A stretch of DNA of 64,000 bases from Enterobacter asburiae (GTDB lineage: Bacteria; Pseudomonadota; Gammaproteobacteria; Enterobacterales; Enterobacteriaceae): positions 4,588,001 to 4,652,000 of the forward strand of contig NZ_CP102247.1 in assembly GCF_024599655.1 (NCBI RefSeq), read 5' to 3'. Under the pieces are notes generated by a model, which worked only from the letters and a program-made list of their open reading frames with translations, was not told the DNA's origin and searched no databases. Positions 1-10,034 of the stretch are shown here, piece after piece (position 1 is the first letter of the stretch; each line of letters begins with the position of its first letter). Both the position numbers and the translations under genes were made by a program.

Positions 1-5
1 ATCAT
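1..5 (-). CDS. ftsE: ftsE, first bases only (cut by window edge)
   Basis: Reading the minus strand, an ATG lies at 5-3, two bases after the ftsY stop codon, followed by AT at the edge. In E. coli ftsY is followed directly by ftsE, whose first codons are ATG ATT, so this fits the start of the cell-division ABC ATPase gene. Only five bases are visible and the call rests on synteny. Confidence 0.4.
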
Positions 6-7
6 TG

Positions 8-1468
8 TTAGTCCTCTCGGGCAAATAATGCCTCAATAAAGTCGTCCGCTTTAAACGGACGCAAATCCTCAATACGCTCGCCCACACCGATGTAGCGGAT
101 AGGAATGCCGAACTGGTCGGCCACGGAGAAGATCACCCCGCCTTTCGCGGTGCCGTCCAGCTTGGTCAGCGCGATCCCCGTCAATCCTACCGCTTCAGTG
201 AACAGCTTCGCCTGACTGATGGCGTTCTGTCCGGTGCTGGCATCAATGGTCAGCATAATTTCATGCGGTGCGTCTTCGTCCAGCTTCTTCATGACGCGAA
301 CGATTTTCTTCAACTCTTCCATCAGGTGCGATTTGTTCTGCAAACGCCCTGCGGTATCGGCAATCAGCACGTCCACGTTGCGCGCCTTCGCCGCCTGGAT
401 GGCGTCGAAGATCACGGATGCGGAATCCGCGCCGGTATGCTGGGCAATCACCGGAATGTTGTTGCGCTGGCCCCAAACCTGCAGCTGCTCAACCGCTGCC
501 GCACGGAAGGTATCGCCCGCCGCCAGCATCACCGATTTACCCTGCTGCTCGAACTGACGCGCCAGCTTGCCGATGGTGGTGGTTTTCCCCACGCCGTTCA
601 CGCCAACCATCAGAATAACAAATGGCGTTTTGCCTTCAATATTAAGCGGTTCGTCAACTTTTGCGAGAATTTCACCCATCTCGTCTTTCAACAGACCGTA
701 CAGCGCTTCGGCGTCGCGCAGCTGTTTGCGGCTCGCCCCTTCGGTCAGATTGGCGATGATCTTACGGGTGGTTTCCACGCCGACGTCCGCAATCAGCAGC
801 TGTTCTTCCAGCTCTTCAAACAGATCGTCGTCGATCTTCTTGCCGCGGAACAGACTGATAAATCCGGAACCTAAGTTTTCTTTGGTTTTGAGCAGGCTGC
901 GCTTCAGGCGCGCGAAGAAACCTTCTTTGGTCGGTTTTTCCTGCTCCTGAACGATCTCTTCTTCGGCCTGCTCTTCCACCGGCACGACGATAACCGCTTC
1001 TTCAGCCGCTTCCGCCGCCAGCGCCTGGGCTTCCAGCTCTTCGTCGGTCAGCTCTGGCTCAAGTGCCGCCTCTTCTTCCACCGCCTCAACGATTTCAACG
1101 GTTTCCGCTTCAGCCTGCCACTCTTCGGCAGACACCTCTTCGGCTTTGACCTCTTCCGGCAGCGGCAGCTCTTCGTGTTCGATTACAGCCTGCGGCGCCT
1201 CGGTAACGGCTTCGATGACGACAGATTCTGGCTTCTCGCTCTCCTGAACCTGCTCAGTGACCTCAACCACCTCTTCAGCAAAGGACTCGATCTCTTCTTT
1301 GCTGTGGGCAGGCTCTTCCGCTTCGACAACCGCAGCGGTTTCTACAGGCGTTTCAGGCTGTGACTGCTCTTCTACAACCTGTTGTTCTTCGGTTTTCTGT
1401 TCTGTTTCTTGCTCTTTTTCACCGAAACCCAACCAGGAAAAGAAGCCACGTTTTTTTTGTTTTGCCAT
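8..1468 (-). CDS. ftsY: FtsY, signal recognition particle receptor GTPase
   Basis: FtsY docks SRP-ribosome complexes at the inner membrane so that membrane proteins are inserted co-translationally. The 486-residue product has the usual three parts: a lysine-rich start (MAKQKKRGFFSWLGFG), a long Glu/Ala/Val-rich acidic A domain to about residue 190, and the NG domain. The NG domain shows the P-loop GVNGVGKTT near residue 290, DTAGR and TKLDGTAKGG. E. coli FtsY is about 497 residues; the difference lies in the low-complexity acidic region. It is the first gene of the ftsYEX operon, divergent from rsmD. Confidence 0.98.
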   Translation of the reverse strand: MAKQKKRGFFSWLGFGEKEQETEQKTEEQQVVEEQSQPETPVETAAVVEAEEPAHSKEEIESFAEEVVEVTEQVQESEKPESVVIEAVTEAPQAVIEHEELPLPEEVKAEEVSAEEWQAEAETVEIVEAVEEEAALEPELTDEELEAQALAAEAAEEAVIVVPVEEQAEEEIVQEQEKPTKEGFFARLKRSLLKTKENLGSGFISLFRGKKIDDDLFEELEEQLLIADVGVETTRKIIANLTEGASRKQLRDAEALYGLLKDEMGEILAKVDEPLNIEGKTPFVILMVGVNGVGKTTTIGKLARQFEQQGKSVMLAAGDTFRAAAVEQLQVWGQRNNIPVIAQHTGADSASVIFDAIQAAKARNVDVLIADTAGRLQNKSHLMEELKKIVRVMKKLDEDAPHEIMLTIDASTGQNAISQAKLFTEAVGLTGIALTKLDGTAKGGVIFSVADQFGIPIRYIGVGERIEDLRPFKADDFIEALFARED

Positions 1469-1595
1469 CTGCGACTACACTCCTCGCGGCGCTATATACA
1501 TGGAAGCTAAAAAAATGATGAAATAGTCTAACACTTTACTTAATTGACATCACCGCCCGCAATCGCAGGCCAATTGTTAACAGAGCTTTCCTGAG

Positions 1596-2198
1596 ATGAA
1601 GAAACCCAACCGCGCCCCGGCCGGTCAAATTCGTATTATCGGCGGTCAGTGGCGAGGCCGGAAATTACCGGTGCCGGACAGCCCCGGTTTACGCCCTACT
1701 ACCGACCGCGTGCGCGAGACACTGTTTAACTGGCTGGCCCCGTCAATGGTAGACGCCCACTGCCTGGACTGCTTCGCCGGAAGCGGCGCGCTCGGGCTTG
1801 AAGCGCTGTCGCGCTATGCCGCCAGCGCCACGCTGCTGGAGATGGAGCGCGGCGTTGCGCAGACGCTGCAGCAAAATCTGGCGACGCTGAAGGCGAGCAA
1901 CGCCAAAGTCGTGAACACCAACACGCTGAGTTTTCTTGCGCAGCAAGGCACGCCGCATAACGTGGTGTTTGTCGACCCGCCGTTCCGCAAGGGGCTGCTG
2001 GAGGAGACGCTATCCCTGCTGGAGCAAAACGGCTGGCTGGCGGATGACGCGCTAATTTACGTTGAAAGCGAAGTGGAAAACGGTCTGCCGCCGGTTCCCA
2101 CTCACTGGGATCTGCACCGCGAAAAAGTCGCGGGTCAGGTTGCCTATCGTCTGTATCACCGTCAGGCACAAGGAGGATCCGATGCCGGTACTGATTAA
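1596..2198 (+). CDS. rsmD: RsmD, 16S rRNA (guanine-966-N2)-methyltransferase
   Basis: RsmD methylates G966 of 16S rRNA in the 30S subunit using S-adenosylmethionine. The 200-residue protein carries the SAM-binding segment DCFAGSGALGLEALSR and the catalytic DPPF motif (FVDPPFR), as expected for an N2-guanine methyltransferase. Length is normal for the family (198 in E. coli). It is divergent from ftsY and its 3' end overlaps the start of yhhL by 17 bases, so the two are probably translated from one mRNA. Confidence 0.97.
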   Translation: MKKPNRAPAGQIRIIGGQWRGRKLPVPDSPGLRPTTDRVRETLFNWLAPSMVDAHCLDCFAGSGALGLEALSRYAASATLLEMERGVAQTLQQNLATLKASNAKVVNTNTLSFLAQQGTPHNVVFVDPPFRKGLLEETLSLLEQNGWLADDALIYVESEVENGLPPVPTHWDLHREKVAGQVAYRLYHRQAQGGSDAGTD

Positions 2199-2463
2199 CC
2201 TGGGACGTTTGCTGATGCTGGGCGTCTGGGCGTTTTTGATTCTGAATCTGGTGCACCCTTTCCCGCGCCCGATGAACATTTTCGTTAACGTGGCGCTGAT
2301 TTTCACGTCGTTTATGCACGCCCTGCAGATGGTGATGCTGAAAAACGGTCTGCCGAAAGACGGCCCGCAGATGACGGGCTGGCAGCAGCTGCGCGTGTTT
2401 ATTTTCGGCGTGTTTGAGCTGCTGGTGTGGATGAAAAAGTTTAAGGCGCAGGTGAAGAAGTAA
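2182..2463 (+). CDS. yhhL: YhhL, DUF1145 small membrane protein
   Basis: A 93-residue hydrophobic protein of unknown function, family DUF1145. Two membrane segments are visible: about residues 6-24 (LGRLLMLGVWAFLILNL) and 30-50. The C-terminus is basic (FKAQVKK). I chose the ATG at 2182 because AGGAGGA lies just upstream; a longer reading from 2062 would run deep into rsmD. It is translationally linked to rsmD by overlap, and this arrangement is conserved in E. coli. Confidence 0.9.
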   Translation: MPVLINLGRLLMLGVWAFLILNLVHPFPRPMNIFVNVALIFTSFMHALQMVMLKNGLPKDGPQMTGWQQLRVFIFGVFELLVWMKKFKAQVKK

Positions 2464-2543
2464 CACCCTCACCCTAACCCTCTCCCAGAGGGAGAGGGGA
2501 CGATTACACCCTCTCCCTCTGGGAGAGGGCCGGGGTGAGGGGA
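2464..2543. repeat. GC-rich palindromic repeat, two inverted units
   Basis: Between the convergent yhhL and yhhM lie two inverted copies of a unit of the form CCCTCACCC..CCCTCTCCC, each able to pair internally or with the other. Three further copies of the family occur in this window (near 15881, 34821 and 47488). It differs from the REP consensus. It probably forms a transcript-end hairpin on both strands. Confidence 0.85.
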
Positions 2544-2546
2544 AAA

Positions 2547-2906
2547 TTACCGCTCCGGTTCAAACCCCTCAAACCGCGACCCTTTGTAGCTCAACGTCCC
2601 TTTCTCCCCCACCGTCAGCTGATGATACTGCTGCGCCTCCAGGCGGAAGGTCATCTCCAGTCCGCCCGTTTCCGGCTTAAAGCTCGCTTCATAGCGCATG
2701 CTGGTTCCCGCAGGCGTCACCTGCTGCTGGCGCGAGCGGCGGTCGTTGAGCGGTTTTTCGCGTTTGTTGGACACCACCACGCGCTTTTGCATCAGCGGCG
2801 CGGCATCGTTATCCGCCTTCTCGCGGCGCTGCTGCACGAAACGGAACGAGGCGGCAATGACGATAATCGCCACCACGATAATGAAAAAAAGCGGCATCTT
2901 GCTCAT
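2547..2906 (-). CDS. yhhM: YhhM, DUF2500 single-pass membrane protein
   Basis: A 119-residue protein of unknown function, family DUF2500. It has one N-terminal membrane anchor (residues 5-20, PLFFIIVVAIIVIAAS) followed by a charged stretch and a small soluble domain rich in beta-type sequence (GTLSYKGSRFEGFEPER at the end). The start at 2906 gives the same length as E. coli YhhM; a longer frame to 3017 has no similarity. It is convergent with yhhL and divergent from yhhN, as in E. coli. Confidence 0.9.
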   Translation of the reverse strand: MSKMPLFFIIVVAIIVIAASFRFVQQRREKADNDAAPLMQKRVVVSNKREKPLNDRRSRQQQVTPAGTSMRYEASFKPETGGLEMTFRLEAQQYHQLTVGEKGTLSYKGSRFEGFEPER

Positions 2907-3035
2907 TCTAAAATCCCATAAGATTATGCGGAAATCAGGATACCTTGCCTTCCCCGCCATTGCCAAACGCCCGACCGCGTCACTACACTGGATCAGAAAC
3001 TGATTATTCAGACTCAACAGATACAGGGAGTTAAT

Positions 3036-3662
3036 ATGCTTTGGTCATTTATCGCTGTCTGTTTTTCCGCATGGCTTTATGTCGATGCGTCGTACCGCGG
3101 TCCCACCTGGCAGCGCTGGTTGTTTAAACCGGTCACGCTGTTGCTCCTGCTGCTGCTGGCCTGGCAAGCGCCGATGTTCAACGCCGTCAGCTATCTGGTG
3201 CTCGCCGGGCTGTGTGCGTCCCTGATAGGCGATGCGCTGACACTGCTCCCCCGCCAGCGTCTGCTCTATGCCGTGGGCGCGTTCTTCCTGTCGCATCTGC
3301 TCTATACCATCTACTTTGCCAGCCAGATGACGCTCTCCTTCTTCTGGCCGCTGCCGCTGGTGCTGCTGGTGATTGGCGCGCTGCTGATTGCGGTGATCTG
3401 GTCGCGTCTGGAAGAGATGCGTTTGCCGGTCTGTACCTTTATCGCCATGACCCTGGTGATGGTGTGGCTGGCGGGCGAGCTGTGGTTCTTCCGCCCGACC
3501 GCTCCGGCGATGTCCGCGTTCTTCGGCGCCGCGCTGCTGCTGCTCGGGAATATCGTCTGGCTGGGCAGCCACTATCGCCGCCGCTTCCGGGCGGATAACG
3601 CGATTGCCGCAGCCTGCTACTTTGCCGGGCATTTCCTGATTGTGCGTTCGCTGTATATCTAA
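3036..3662 (+). CDS. yhhN: YhhN, TMEM86/lysoplasmalogenase-family membrane protein
   Basis: A 208-residue polytopic inner-membrane protein with about seven to eight hydrophobic segments. It belongs to the YhhN/TMEM86 family, whose animal members are lysoplasmalogenases; the role in enteric bacteria is not established and bacteria of this group lack plasmalogens. The start has a nearby GGGAG ribosome site. It ends eight bases before the zntA -35 element, so zntA is separately controlled. Confidence 0.93.
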   Translation: MLWSFIAVCFSAWLYVDASYRGPTWQRWLFKPVTLLLLLLLAWQAPMFNAVSYLVLAGLCASLIGDALTLLPRQRLLYAVGAFFLSHLLYTIYFASQMTLSFFWPLPLVLLVIGALLIAVIWSRLEEMRLPVCTFIAMTLVMVWLAGELWFFRPTAPAMSAFFGAALLLLGNIVWLGSHYRRRFRADNAIAAACYFAGHFLIVRSLYI

Positions 3663-3669
3663 ATAGCGC

Positions 3670-3701
3670 TTGACTCTGGAGTCGACTCCAGAGTGTATGC
3701 T
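3670..3701 (+). promoter_or_regulatory. zntA promoter with ZntR operator
   Basis: TTGACT (3670-3675) and TATGCT (3696-3701) are separated by 20 bases, the over-long spacer typical of MerR-family promoters. Between them is a perfect 22-bp palindrome (3673-3694) built on CTGGAGTCGACTCCAG. This is the ZntR zinc-sensor operator; zinc-bound ZntR untwists the spacer to activate transcription. Confidence 0.93.
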
Positions 3702-3738
3702 GCGGTTAATGAGAAAATTATCATTGCCGGAGACTGCC

Positions 3739-5910
3739 ATGTCGACTCCAGAAATACCCAAAAAAGTACCTCAATTCTCGGCACTTAAGCTCAGCCCGGC
3801 TCCGTCGAAAGACGACTGCTGCTGCGAAGGCGCGTGCGAAACGCCAACTCAACCCCTTCCTGAAAGCGGCAACCGCTTCAGCTGGGTCGTCAACGGTATG
3901 GACTGCGCGGCCTGCGCGCGCAAAGTGGAAAACGCGGTGAAGCAGGTGCCGGGCGTGAGTCACGTTCAGGTGCTGTTCGCCACCGAAAAGCTGCTGGTTA
4001 ACGCCGATAACGACGTCAGCAAACAGGTTGAAGCCGCCGTCAGCAAGGCGGGCTATACCCTGCGCAGCGAAACGGCGCCCGTTGAAAAAGCCTCTTCCCT
4101 GAAAGAAAACCTGCCGCTCATTACCCTCATCATCATGATGGCCCTGAGCTGGGGGCTGGAACAGATTAACCATCCGTTCGGCAATCTGGCGTTTATCGCC
4201 ACCACGCTGGTCGGGCTGTTCCCGATTGCCCGTCAGGCGCTGCGCCTGATGAAAAGCGGCAGCTGGTTTGCCATCGAAACGCTGATGAGCGTGGCGGCAA
4301 TCGGCGCGCTGTTCATTGGCGCGACGGCGGAAGCGGCGATGGTGCTGCTGCTGTTCTTAATCGGCGAACGTCTTGAGGGCTGGGCGGCGAGCCGGGCGCG
4401 TAAAGGGGTCAGCGCGCTGATGGCGCTGAAGCCGGAAACAGCCACTCGCGTGATAAACGGCACGCGTGAAACGGTCGCCATCAGTACGCTGCGCCCGGGC
4501 GACGTGATTGAAGTGGCCGCAGGGGGGCGTCTGCCTGCCGACGGCGCGCTGCTTACCGCCACCGCGAGCTTTGATGAAAGCGCCCTGACCGGGGAATCCA
4601 TTCCGGTAGAGCGTGCCGCGGGTGAAAAAGTGCCTGCTGGTGCCACCAGCGTCGACCGTCTGGTGCAGCTCACCGTGCTTTCCGAGCCGGGCGACAGCGC
4701 CATCGACCGTATCCTGAAGCTGATTGAAGAGGCCGAGGAGCGCCGCGCGCCCGTCGAGCGTTTCATCGACCGTTTTAGCCGGATTTACACCCCTGCCATC
4801 ATGCTGGTTGCCCTGCTGGTCACCGTCGTCCCGCCGCTGTTCTTTGGCGCGCCGTGGGAGGGATGGATTTATAAAGGGCTGACGCTGCTGCTGATTGGCT
4901 GCCCGTGCGCGCTGGTGATCTCCACTCCGGCGGCGATTACCTCCGGGCTGGCGGCTGCGGCACGTCGCGGGGCGCTGATTAAGGGCGGAGCGGCGCTGGA
5001 GCAGTTGAGTCAGGTCCAGCATATCGCCTTCGATAAAACCGGTACGTTAACCGTAGGCAAGCCGCAGGTGACCGGCGTTTATCCGCAGGACATCAGTGAA
5101 GATGAGCTGCTTACGCTGGCCGCCGCCGTTGAGCAGGGGTCCACTCACCCGCTGGCGCAGGCGATTGTGCGTGAAGCGCAGTCGCGCGGGCTGAACATCC
5201 CTCCGGCAACCGCCCAGCGGGCGCTGGTCGGGTCAGGGATTGAGGCCACCGTTGACGGTAAAAAGGTGCTGATTGTCGCGGCGGGTAAGTCTTCTAACTC
5301 AGAGGTTGAGGCGTTAGAACAGACCGGACAAACCGTCGTGACCGTCCTGCAGGACGGCGTCGCGGAGGGAATGCTGGCGCTGCGCGACACCCTGCGCGAT
5401 GACGCCAAAGAAGCCGTGGCGGCGCTGCATCAGCTAGGCGTACAGGGCGTTATTCTCACCGGTGATAACCCTCGCGCGGCGGCAGCGATTGCCGGTGAGC
5501 TGGGGCTGGAGTTTAAAGCTGGATTATTGCCCGCGGATAAGGTCAGCGCGGTAACGGAGCTGAACGCTCACGCGCCGCTGGCGATGGTCGGTGACGGGAT
5601 TAACGATGCCCCGGCGATGAAAGCGTCCACCATTGGTATTGCGATGGGCAGCGGGACCGACGTGGCGCTGGAAACGGCTGACGCGGCGCTGACGCACAAC
5701 CGCCTGACCGGGCTGGCGCAGATGATTAGCCTGGCGCGGGCGACGCGGGCCAATATCCGTCAAAACATCGGTATCGCGCTCGGGCTGAAAGGGATTTTCC
5801 TGGTGACCACGCTGCTGGGCATGACCGGGCTGTGGCTGGCGGTGCTGGCGGATACCGGGGCTACGGTGCTGGTGACGGCGAACGCGCTTCGGCTGCTGCG
5901 TCGCCGGTAA
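3739..5910 (+). CDS. zntA: ZntA, Zn/Cd/Pb-exporting P1B-type ATPase
   Basis: ZntA pumps Zn(II), Cd(II) and Pb(II) out of the cytoplasm. The 723-residue protein shows a Cys-rich N-terminus (DDCCCEGAC), a heavy-metal domain with GMDCAACARK, the membrane metal site GCPCALVIS, the phosphorylation motif FDKTGTLTVGK, the P1B-type STHPLA motif and GDGINDAPA. The start at 3739 follows an AGGAG-like GCCGGAGA site and matches the E. coli N-terminus; the longer reading would begin inside the promoter. Controlled by ZntR (operator at 3673). In E. coli the next gene is tusA; here it is ubiA across a REP pair. Confidence 0.98.
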   Translation: MSTPEIPKKVPQFSALKLSPAPSKDDCCCEGACETPTQPLPESGNRFSWVVNGMDCAACARKVENAVKQVPGVSHVQVLFATEKLLVNADNDVSKQVEAAVSKAGYTLRSETAPVEKASSLKENLPLITLIIMMALSWGLEQINHPFGNLAFIATTLVGLFPIARQALRLMKSGSWFAIETLMSVAAIGALFIGATAEAAMVLLLFLIGERLEGWAASRARKGVSALMALKPETATRVINGTRETVAISTLRPGDVIEVAAGGRLPADGALLTATASFDESALTGESIPVERAAGEKVPAGATSVDRLVQLTVLSEPGDSAIDRILKLIEEAEERRAPVERFIDRFSRIYTPAIMLVALLVTVVPPLFFGAPWEGWIYKGLTLLLIGCPCALVISTPAAITSGLAAAARRGALIKGGAALEQLSQVQHIAFDKTGTLTVGKPQVTGVYPQDISEDELLTLAAAVEQGSTHPLAQAIVREAQSRGLNIPPATAQRALVGSGIEATVDGKKVLIVAAGKSSNSEVEALEQTGQTVVTVLQDGVAEGMLALRDTLRDDAKEAVAALHQLGVQGVILTGDNPRAAAAIAGELGLEFKAGLLPADKVSAVTELNAHAPLAMVGDGINDAPAMKASTIGIAMGSGTDVALETADAALTHNRLTGLAQMISLARATRANIRQNIGIALGLKGIFLVTTLLGMTGLWLAVLADTGATVLVTANALRLLRRR

Positions 5911-5914
5911 AAAA

Positions 5915-5993
5915 GCCGGGTGGCGGCTACGCCTTACCCGGCCTACAATTCGGCACGACACGTAGGCCCGGTAAGGCGTAGCCGCCACCCGGC
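5915..5993. repeat. Inverted REP pair (BIME), also a bidirectional terminator
   Basis: Two REP units, GCCGGGTGGCGGCTACGCC... and its inverse ending GTAGCCGCCACCCGGC, face each other across about 14 bases. A-runs lie before and T-runs after the arms, so the whole can end both zntA and ubiA transcripts. It sits exactly at the junction where gene order switches from the zntA side to the ubiA side of the E. coli map. Confidence 0.95.
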
Positions 5994-5999
5994 TATTTT

Positions 6000-6869
6000 T
6001 CAGGAGAAATAGCTCATCGCCAGGCCTAAAAACAGCACCAGACCGACGTAGTTGTTGTTCATAAACGCTTTAAAGCAGGCGTCGCGCTCACGCTTCGCAA
6101 TCAGCTTTTGCTGGTACGCAAACAGCAGTCCCGCCATCAGCACGGACCAGTAAAACTCCCAGTTCAGCCCGTTCAGGCGACCGATCGCGACCATCAGCGC
6201 CAGTACCGCGACCTGCAGGATACCGATAATCAGCTTGTCCTGACGACCAAAGAGGATGGCGGTAGATTTGATGCCAATTTTCAGGTCATCGTCGCGGTCT
6301 ACCATCGCGTATTGCGTGTCATACGCCACCGCCCAGAGAATGTTCGCCAGGAACATCAGCCAGCAGCTAAGCGGTAAGGACTCACTAACCGCCGCAAACG
6401 CCATCGGAATCGACCAGCCAAACGCCGCGCCCAGCACCACCTGAGGCAGGTGGGTATAGCGCTTCATAAACGGATACACCCAGGCCAGGGCCAGCGCCGC
6501 AACGGAAAGCAGAATAGTCATGGTGTTGAGGGTTAACACCAGCAGGAAAGAGAGCAGCACCAGAACAATGAACAGCACGCGGGCTTCTTTCCCGGTGACC
6601 TGTCCGCTGGGTAACGGACGACCGGCAGTACGCTTAACATGGCCGTCGAATTTACGATCGGCATAGTCATTCACCACGCAGCCCGCCGCGCGCATCAGCC
6701 AGACGCCGGCAACGAATACGCCCAGGATCCACAGCGGCGGCACACCCGGCGTGGCGAGCCACAGCGCCCACAGGGTCGGCCACAATAGCAGTAACGCGCC
6801 AATCGGTTTATCGGTACGCATTAAGCGGTGATACGCCAACAGCTTATTCTGCGTCAGGCTCCACTCCAT
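6000..6869 (-). CDS. ubiA: UbiA, 4-hydroxybenzoate octaprenyltransferase
   Basis: UbiA attaches the octaprenyl tail to 4-hydroxybenzoate in the inner membrane, the second step of ubiquinone synthesis. The 289-residue protein is polytopic and carries both Asp-rich motifs, NDYADRKFD and DTQYAMVDRDDD. It begins 12 bases after the ubiC stop, one operon with ubiC as in E. coli. The last residues (MSYFS) differ from the E. coli ending as I recall it (MSYWHF), right where the REP pair and map junction begin; the domain itself is complete. Confidence 0.97.
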   Translation of the reverse strand: MEWSLTQNKLLAYHRLMRTDKPIGALLLLWPTLWALWLATPGVPPLWILGVFVAGVWLMRAAGCVVNDYADRKFDGHVKRTAGRPLPSGQVTGKEARVLFIVLVLLSFLLVLTLNTMTILLSVAALALAWVYPFMKRYTHLPQVVLGAAFGWSIPMAFAAVSESLPLSCWLMFLANILWAVAYDTQYAMVDRDDDLKIGIKSTAILFGRQDKLIIGILQVAVLALMVAIGRLNGLNWEFYWSVLMAGLLFAYQQKLIAKRERDACFKAFMNNNYVGLVLFLGLAMSYFS

Positions 6870-6881
6870 TTTTTCTTCCTC

Positions 6882-7379
6882 TTAGTACAACGGTGATGCC
6901 GGTAAAAAAAGCTCCGTCAGAATTAACGGCTTACCGCTCAGGCGAAGGCGGGAACGACGCCCCCAGAGTTCGGCATCACGACCAATCTCAATAAAATCTC
7001 GGGTAAGCTCAGACGAGGTGAAAAGGTAACGCCCCAGCGGCGTTTTCCCCAGACGCTGCAGCGCCAGCTCTGGCCCGGAAAGGGTGGACTCGGGCACCAC
7101 CGTCCGCCCGGCAAGCCATGGCTCACCGTCAGCACAGAGTAAAATTTCGCGCAGCCAGTAACGTGGCTCCTGCGGCAGCAGCGGCAGCTCGCTGGCGATC
7201 TCATCGCCAGAGACAAACCCTTCCTGAATCAGGGTCACCGTGACCGTTTTACCCTGTTGCTCAAAACGTTTCGTCATGGAATCTTCCAGCAACAGCCAGT
7301 CAAGCTGCTGCGGATCAAGCGCAGGTATTTGGTCGAAATAGCGCAGCGCACGCAGTTGCGTTAGCGCAGGGTGTGACAT
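6882..7379 (-). CDS. ubiC: UbiC, chorismate pyruvate-lyase
   Basis: UbiC splits chorismate into 4-hydroxybenzoate and pyruvate, the first committed step of ubiquinone synthesis; its product is the UbiA substrate. The start at 7379 gives the standard 165 residues (MSHPALTQLRALRYF). Conserved segments include LLLEDSMTKRFEQQG, RYWLREILLCADG and DFIEIGRDAELWGRRSR. Small cytosolic enzyme, first gene of ubiCA. A longer frame to 7427 lacks family similarity. Confidence 0.97.
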   Translation of the reverse strand: MSHPALTQLRALRYFDQIPALDPQQLDWLLLEDSMTKRFEQQGKTVTVTLIQEGFVSGDEIASELPLLPQEPRYWLREILLCADGEPWLAGRTVVPESTLSGPELALQRLGKTPLGRYLFTSSELTRDFIEIGRDAELWGRRSRLRLSGKPLILTELFLPASPLY

Positions 7380-7497
7380 GCCAGACTCTCCGATACATAA
7401 CGTAATGGCATTGTATCGCAGAAACACGGATTGAGGGGGGCCAAACGTTATTTAACGATCACGATCGCAACATGGGCGCAACAGCCTGGCGGATACG

Positions 7498-7524
7498 AAA
7501 AAAAGTGCGCCCACTCAGGCGCAC
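7498..7524 (-). terminator. Terminator after malM
   Basis: On the minus strand a GTGCGCC...GGCGCAC stem with a six-base loop is followed by seven T residues. It lies 36 bases after the malM stop and ends the malK-lamB-malM transcript. Confidence 0.88.
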
Positions 7525-7559
7525 CAAACTACTAACAAATCAGCACTGTGGGGAAACGG

Positions 7560-8513
7560 TTACCCCTTGCCTTTTACACTGCTGATAAAGGTGGAACGGG
7601 CAGTGGTTGAACCTAAACGTTCGGCTTCATCAAGCAGTTTCAGCGCTTTATCGACATCGCCGCGCTTCACCGCCTGCTTAATGGCGTTGTTGAAGTACTC
7701 TTCGGTGTCGTTCAGTACCGGCTCAGCTTTCTTCGACGGGGCAGGCGCTGCGGTCACCACCGGTGCGGCTGCCGTGGCAGTTGGCGCGGAATAAGCCGGG
7801 GAAGCCGTATTCCCCACCGTAACAGGGCCGTTACCGGAGGAACCAAACAGCGGGCCGACCAGTACGCTGGAACCGCTGTTCGTTTTCACCTTCAGCTTTA
7901 ACGTTCCATCGGTGACGTGACGAGCAATCGGGTCTGGAATATCAGGAATCGCGTTGCCGGTACCTTTTGCGTAGGCTTTAGCCGGATCGAGCAACGTGGT
8001 GGTCTTCTGGAGATCTTGCTCAGTAGTAAAGACCAGAACGTAGAGTTTTTGCTGACCCAGCGCTGGCGTCAGGCGCATGACACCTTCCAGACGATCGGCG
8101 CTCATCACGCCGGGTTCCTGATACGTAAAGTATTCGCTTGGGAAAAAGGCAGATGGCGTCATGTTCTGATCGAGAATCAGCACATTAGGCGAAAATACGC
8201 TTGTCTGCTTGTTGACTTCACTGGTCAGGGTAATGGCCAGCTCTCCGATATTGGCGGGTACGCTATACGCAGCGACCGGGCCGGTAATACCTAGAACATT
8301 AAGTGACTGACCTGCCGTTGAGAGCTGGGTGGTCTGGGTTTTAGACTGATCGACAGGCGTCCAGACAAGCTGTTGCAGTGCCGCTGCCGGAATAGCCGGC
8401 GCGGATGTTGTGTTTTGCGGAACGAAATTGACGTTAGCAAGCGTTACAGCAGGCGCACTTGCCAGCAGCCCTGCGGATAAACAAAGGGCAAGGAGAGTTT
8501 TGTTCATTTTCAT
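7560..8513 (-). CDS. malM: MalM, periplasmic maltose-regulon protein
   Basis: MalM is the last gene of the malK-lamB-malM operon; it is periplasmic and its exact role is unknown. The 317-residue product has a signal peptide (MKMNKTLLALCLSAGLLASAPAVTLA), a beta-rich body with ADRLEGVMRLTPALGQQKLYV-type segments, an Ala/Pro-rich linker around residues 240-265, and a helical C-terminus (ALKLLDEAERLGSTTARS). The linker is longer than in E. coli (306 residues). The start at 8513 is chosen because the signal peptide begins there; an upstream ATG at 8534 adds seven residues without support. Confidence 0.95.
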   Translation of the reverse strand: MKMNKTLLALCLSAGLLASAPAVTLANVNFVPQNTTSAPAIPAAALQQLVWTPVDQSKTQTTQLSTAGQSLNVLGITGPVAAYSVPANIGELAITLTSEVNKQTSVFSPNVLILDQNMTPSAFFPSEYFTYQEPGVMSADRLEGVMRLTPALGQQKLYVLVFTTEQDLQKTTTLLDPAKAYAKGTGNAIPDIPDPIARHVTDGTLKLKVKTNSGSSVLVGPLFGSSGNGPVTVGNTASPAYSAPTATAAAPVVTAAPAPSKKAEPVLNDTEEYFNNAIKQAVKRGDVDKALKLLDEAERLGSTTARSTFISSVKGKG

Positions 8514-8576
8514 TGTTATCACCTCAAAATGCACAGGTCAGCGGTAGCCAGGCAATAGCGCGCCGTCCCAAGGATT

Positions 8577-8594
8577 GAGGGGCTTGCGCCCCTC
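8577..8594 (-). other. Hairpin between lamB and malM
   Basis: GAGGGGC/GCCCCTC forms a seven-base-pair stem with a four-base loop in the lamB-malM gap. There is no T-run, so it is more likely an RNA-stabilising or differential-expression hairpin than a terminator. Confidence 0.6.
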
Positions 8595-8625
8595 AGTTTG
8601 GTCATTACGTCAGGTTAAGACGGTA

Positions 8626-9999
<1,374 letters not shown>

Positions 10000-10034
10000 T
10001 CACCTGTCGGTTTCGTGTCTTCTTTTGGGATTGC

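Noticed and set aside
3670..3738. Extended N-terminus of ZntA starting at 3670
   Set aside because: The extra codons overlap the ZntR operator and promoter, so they are upstream of the transcript start.
8577..8594. Terminator between lamB and malM
   Set aside because: Good stem but no T-run on either strand; kept only as a hairpin.
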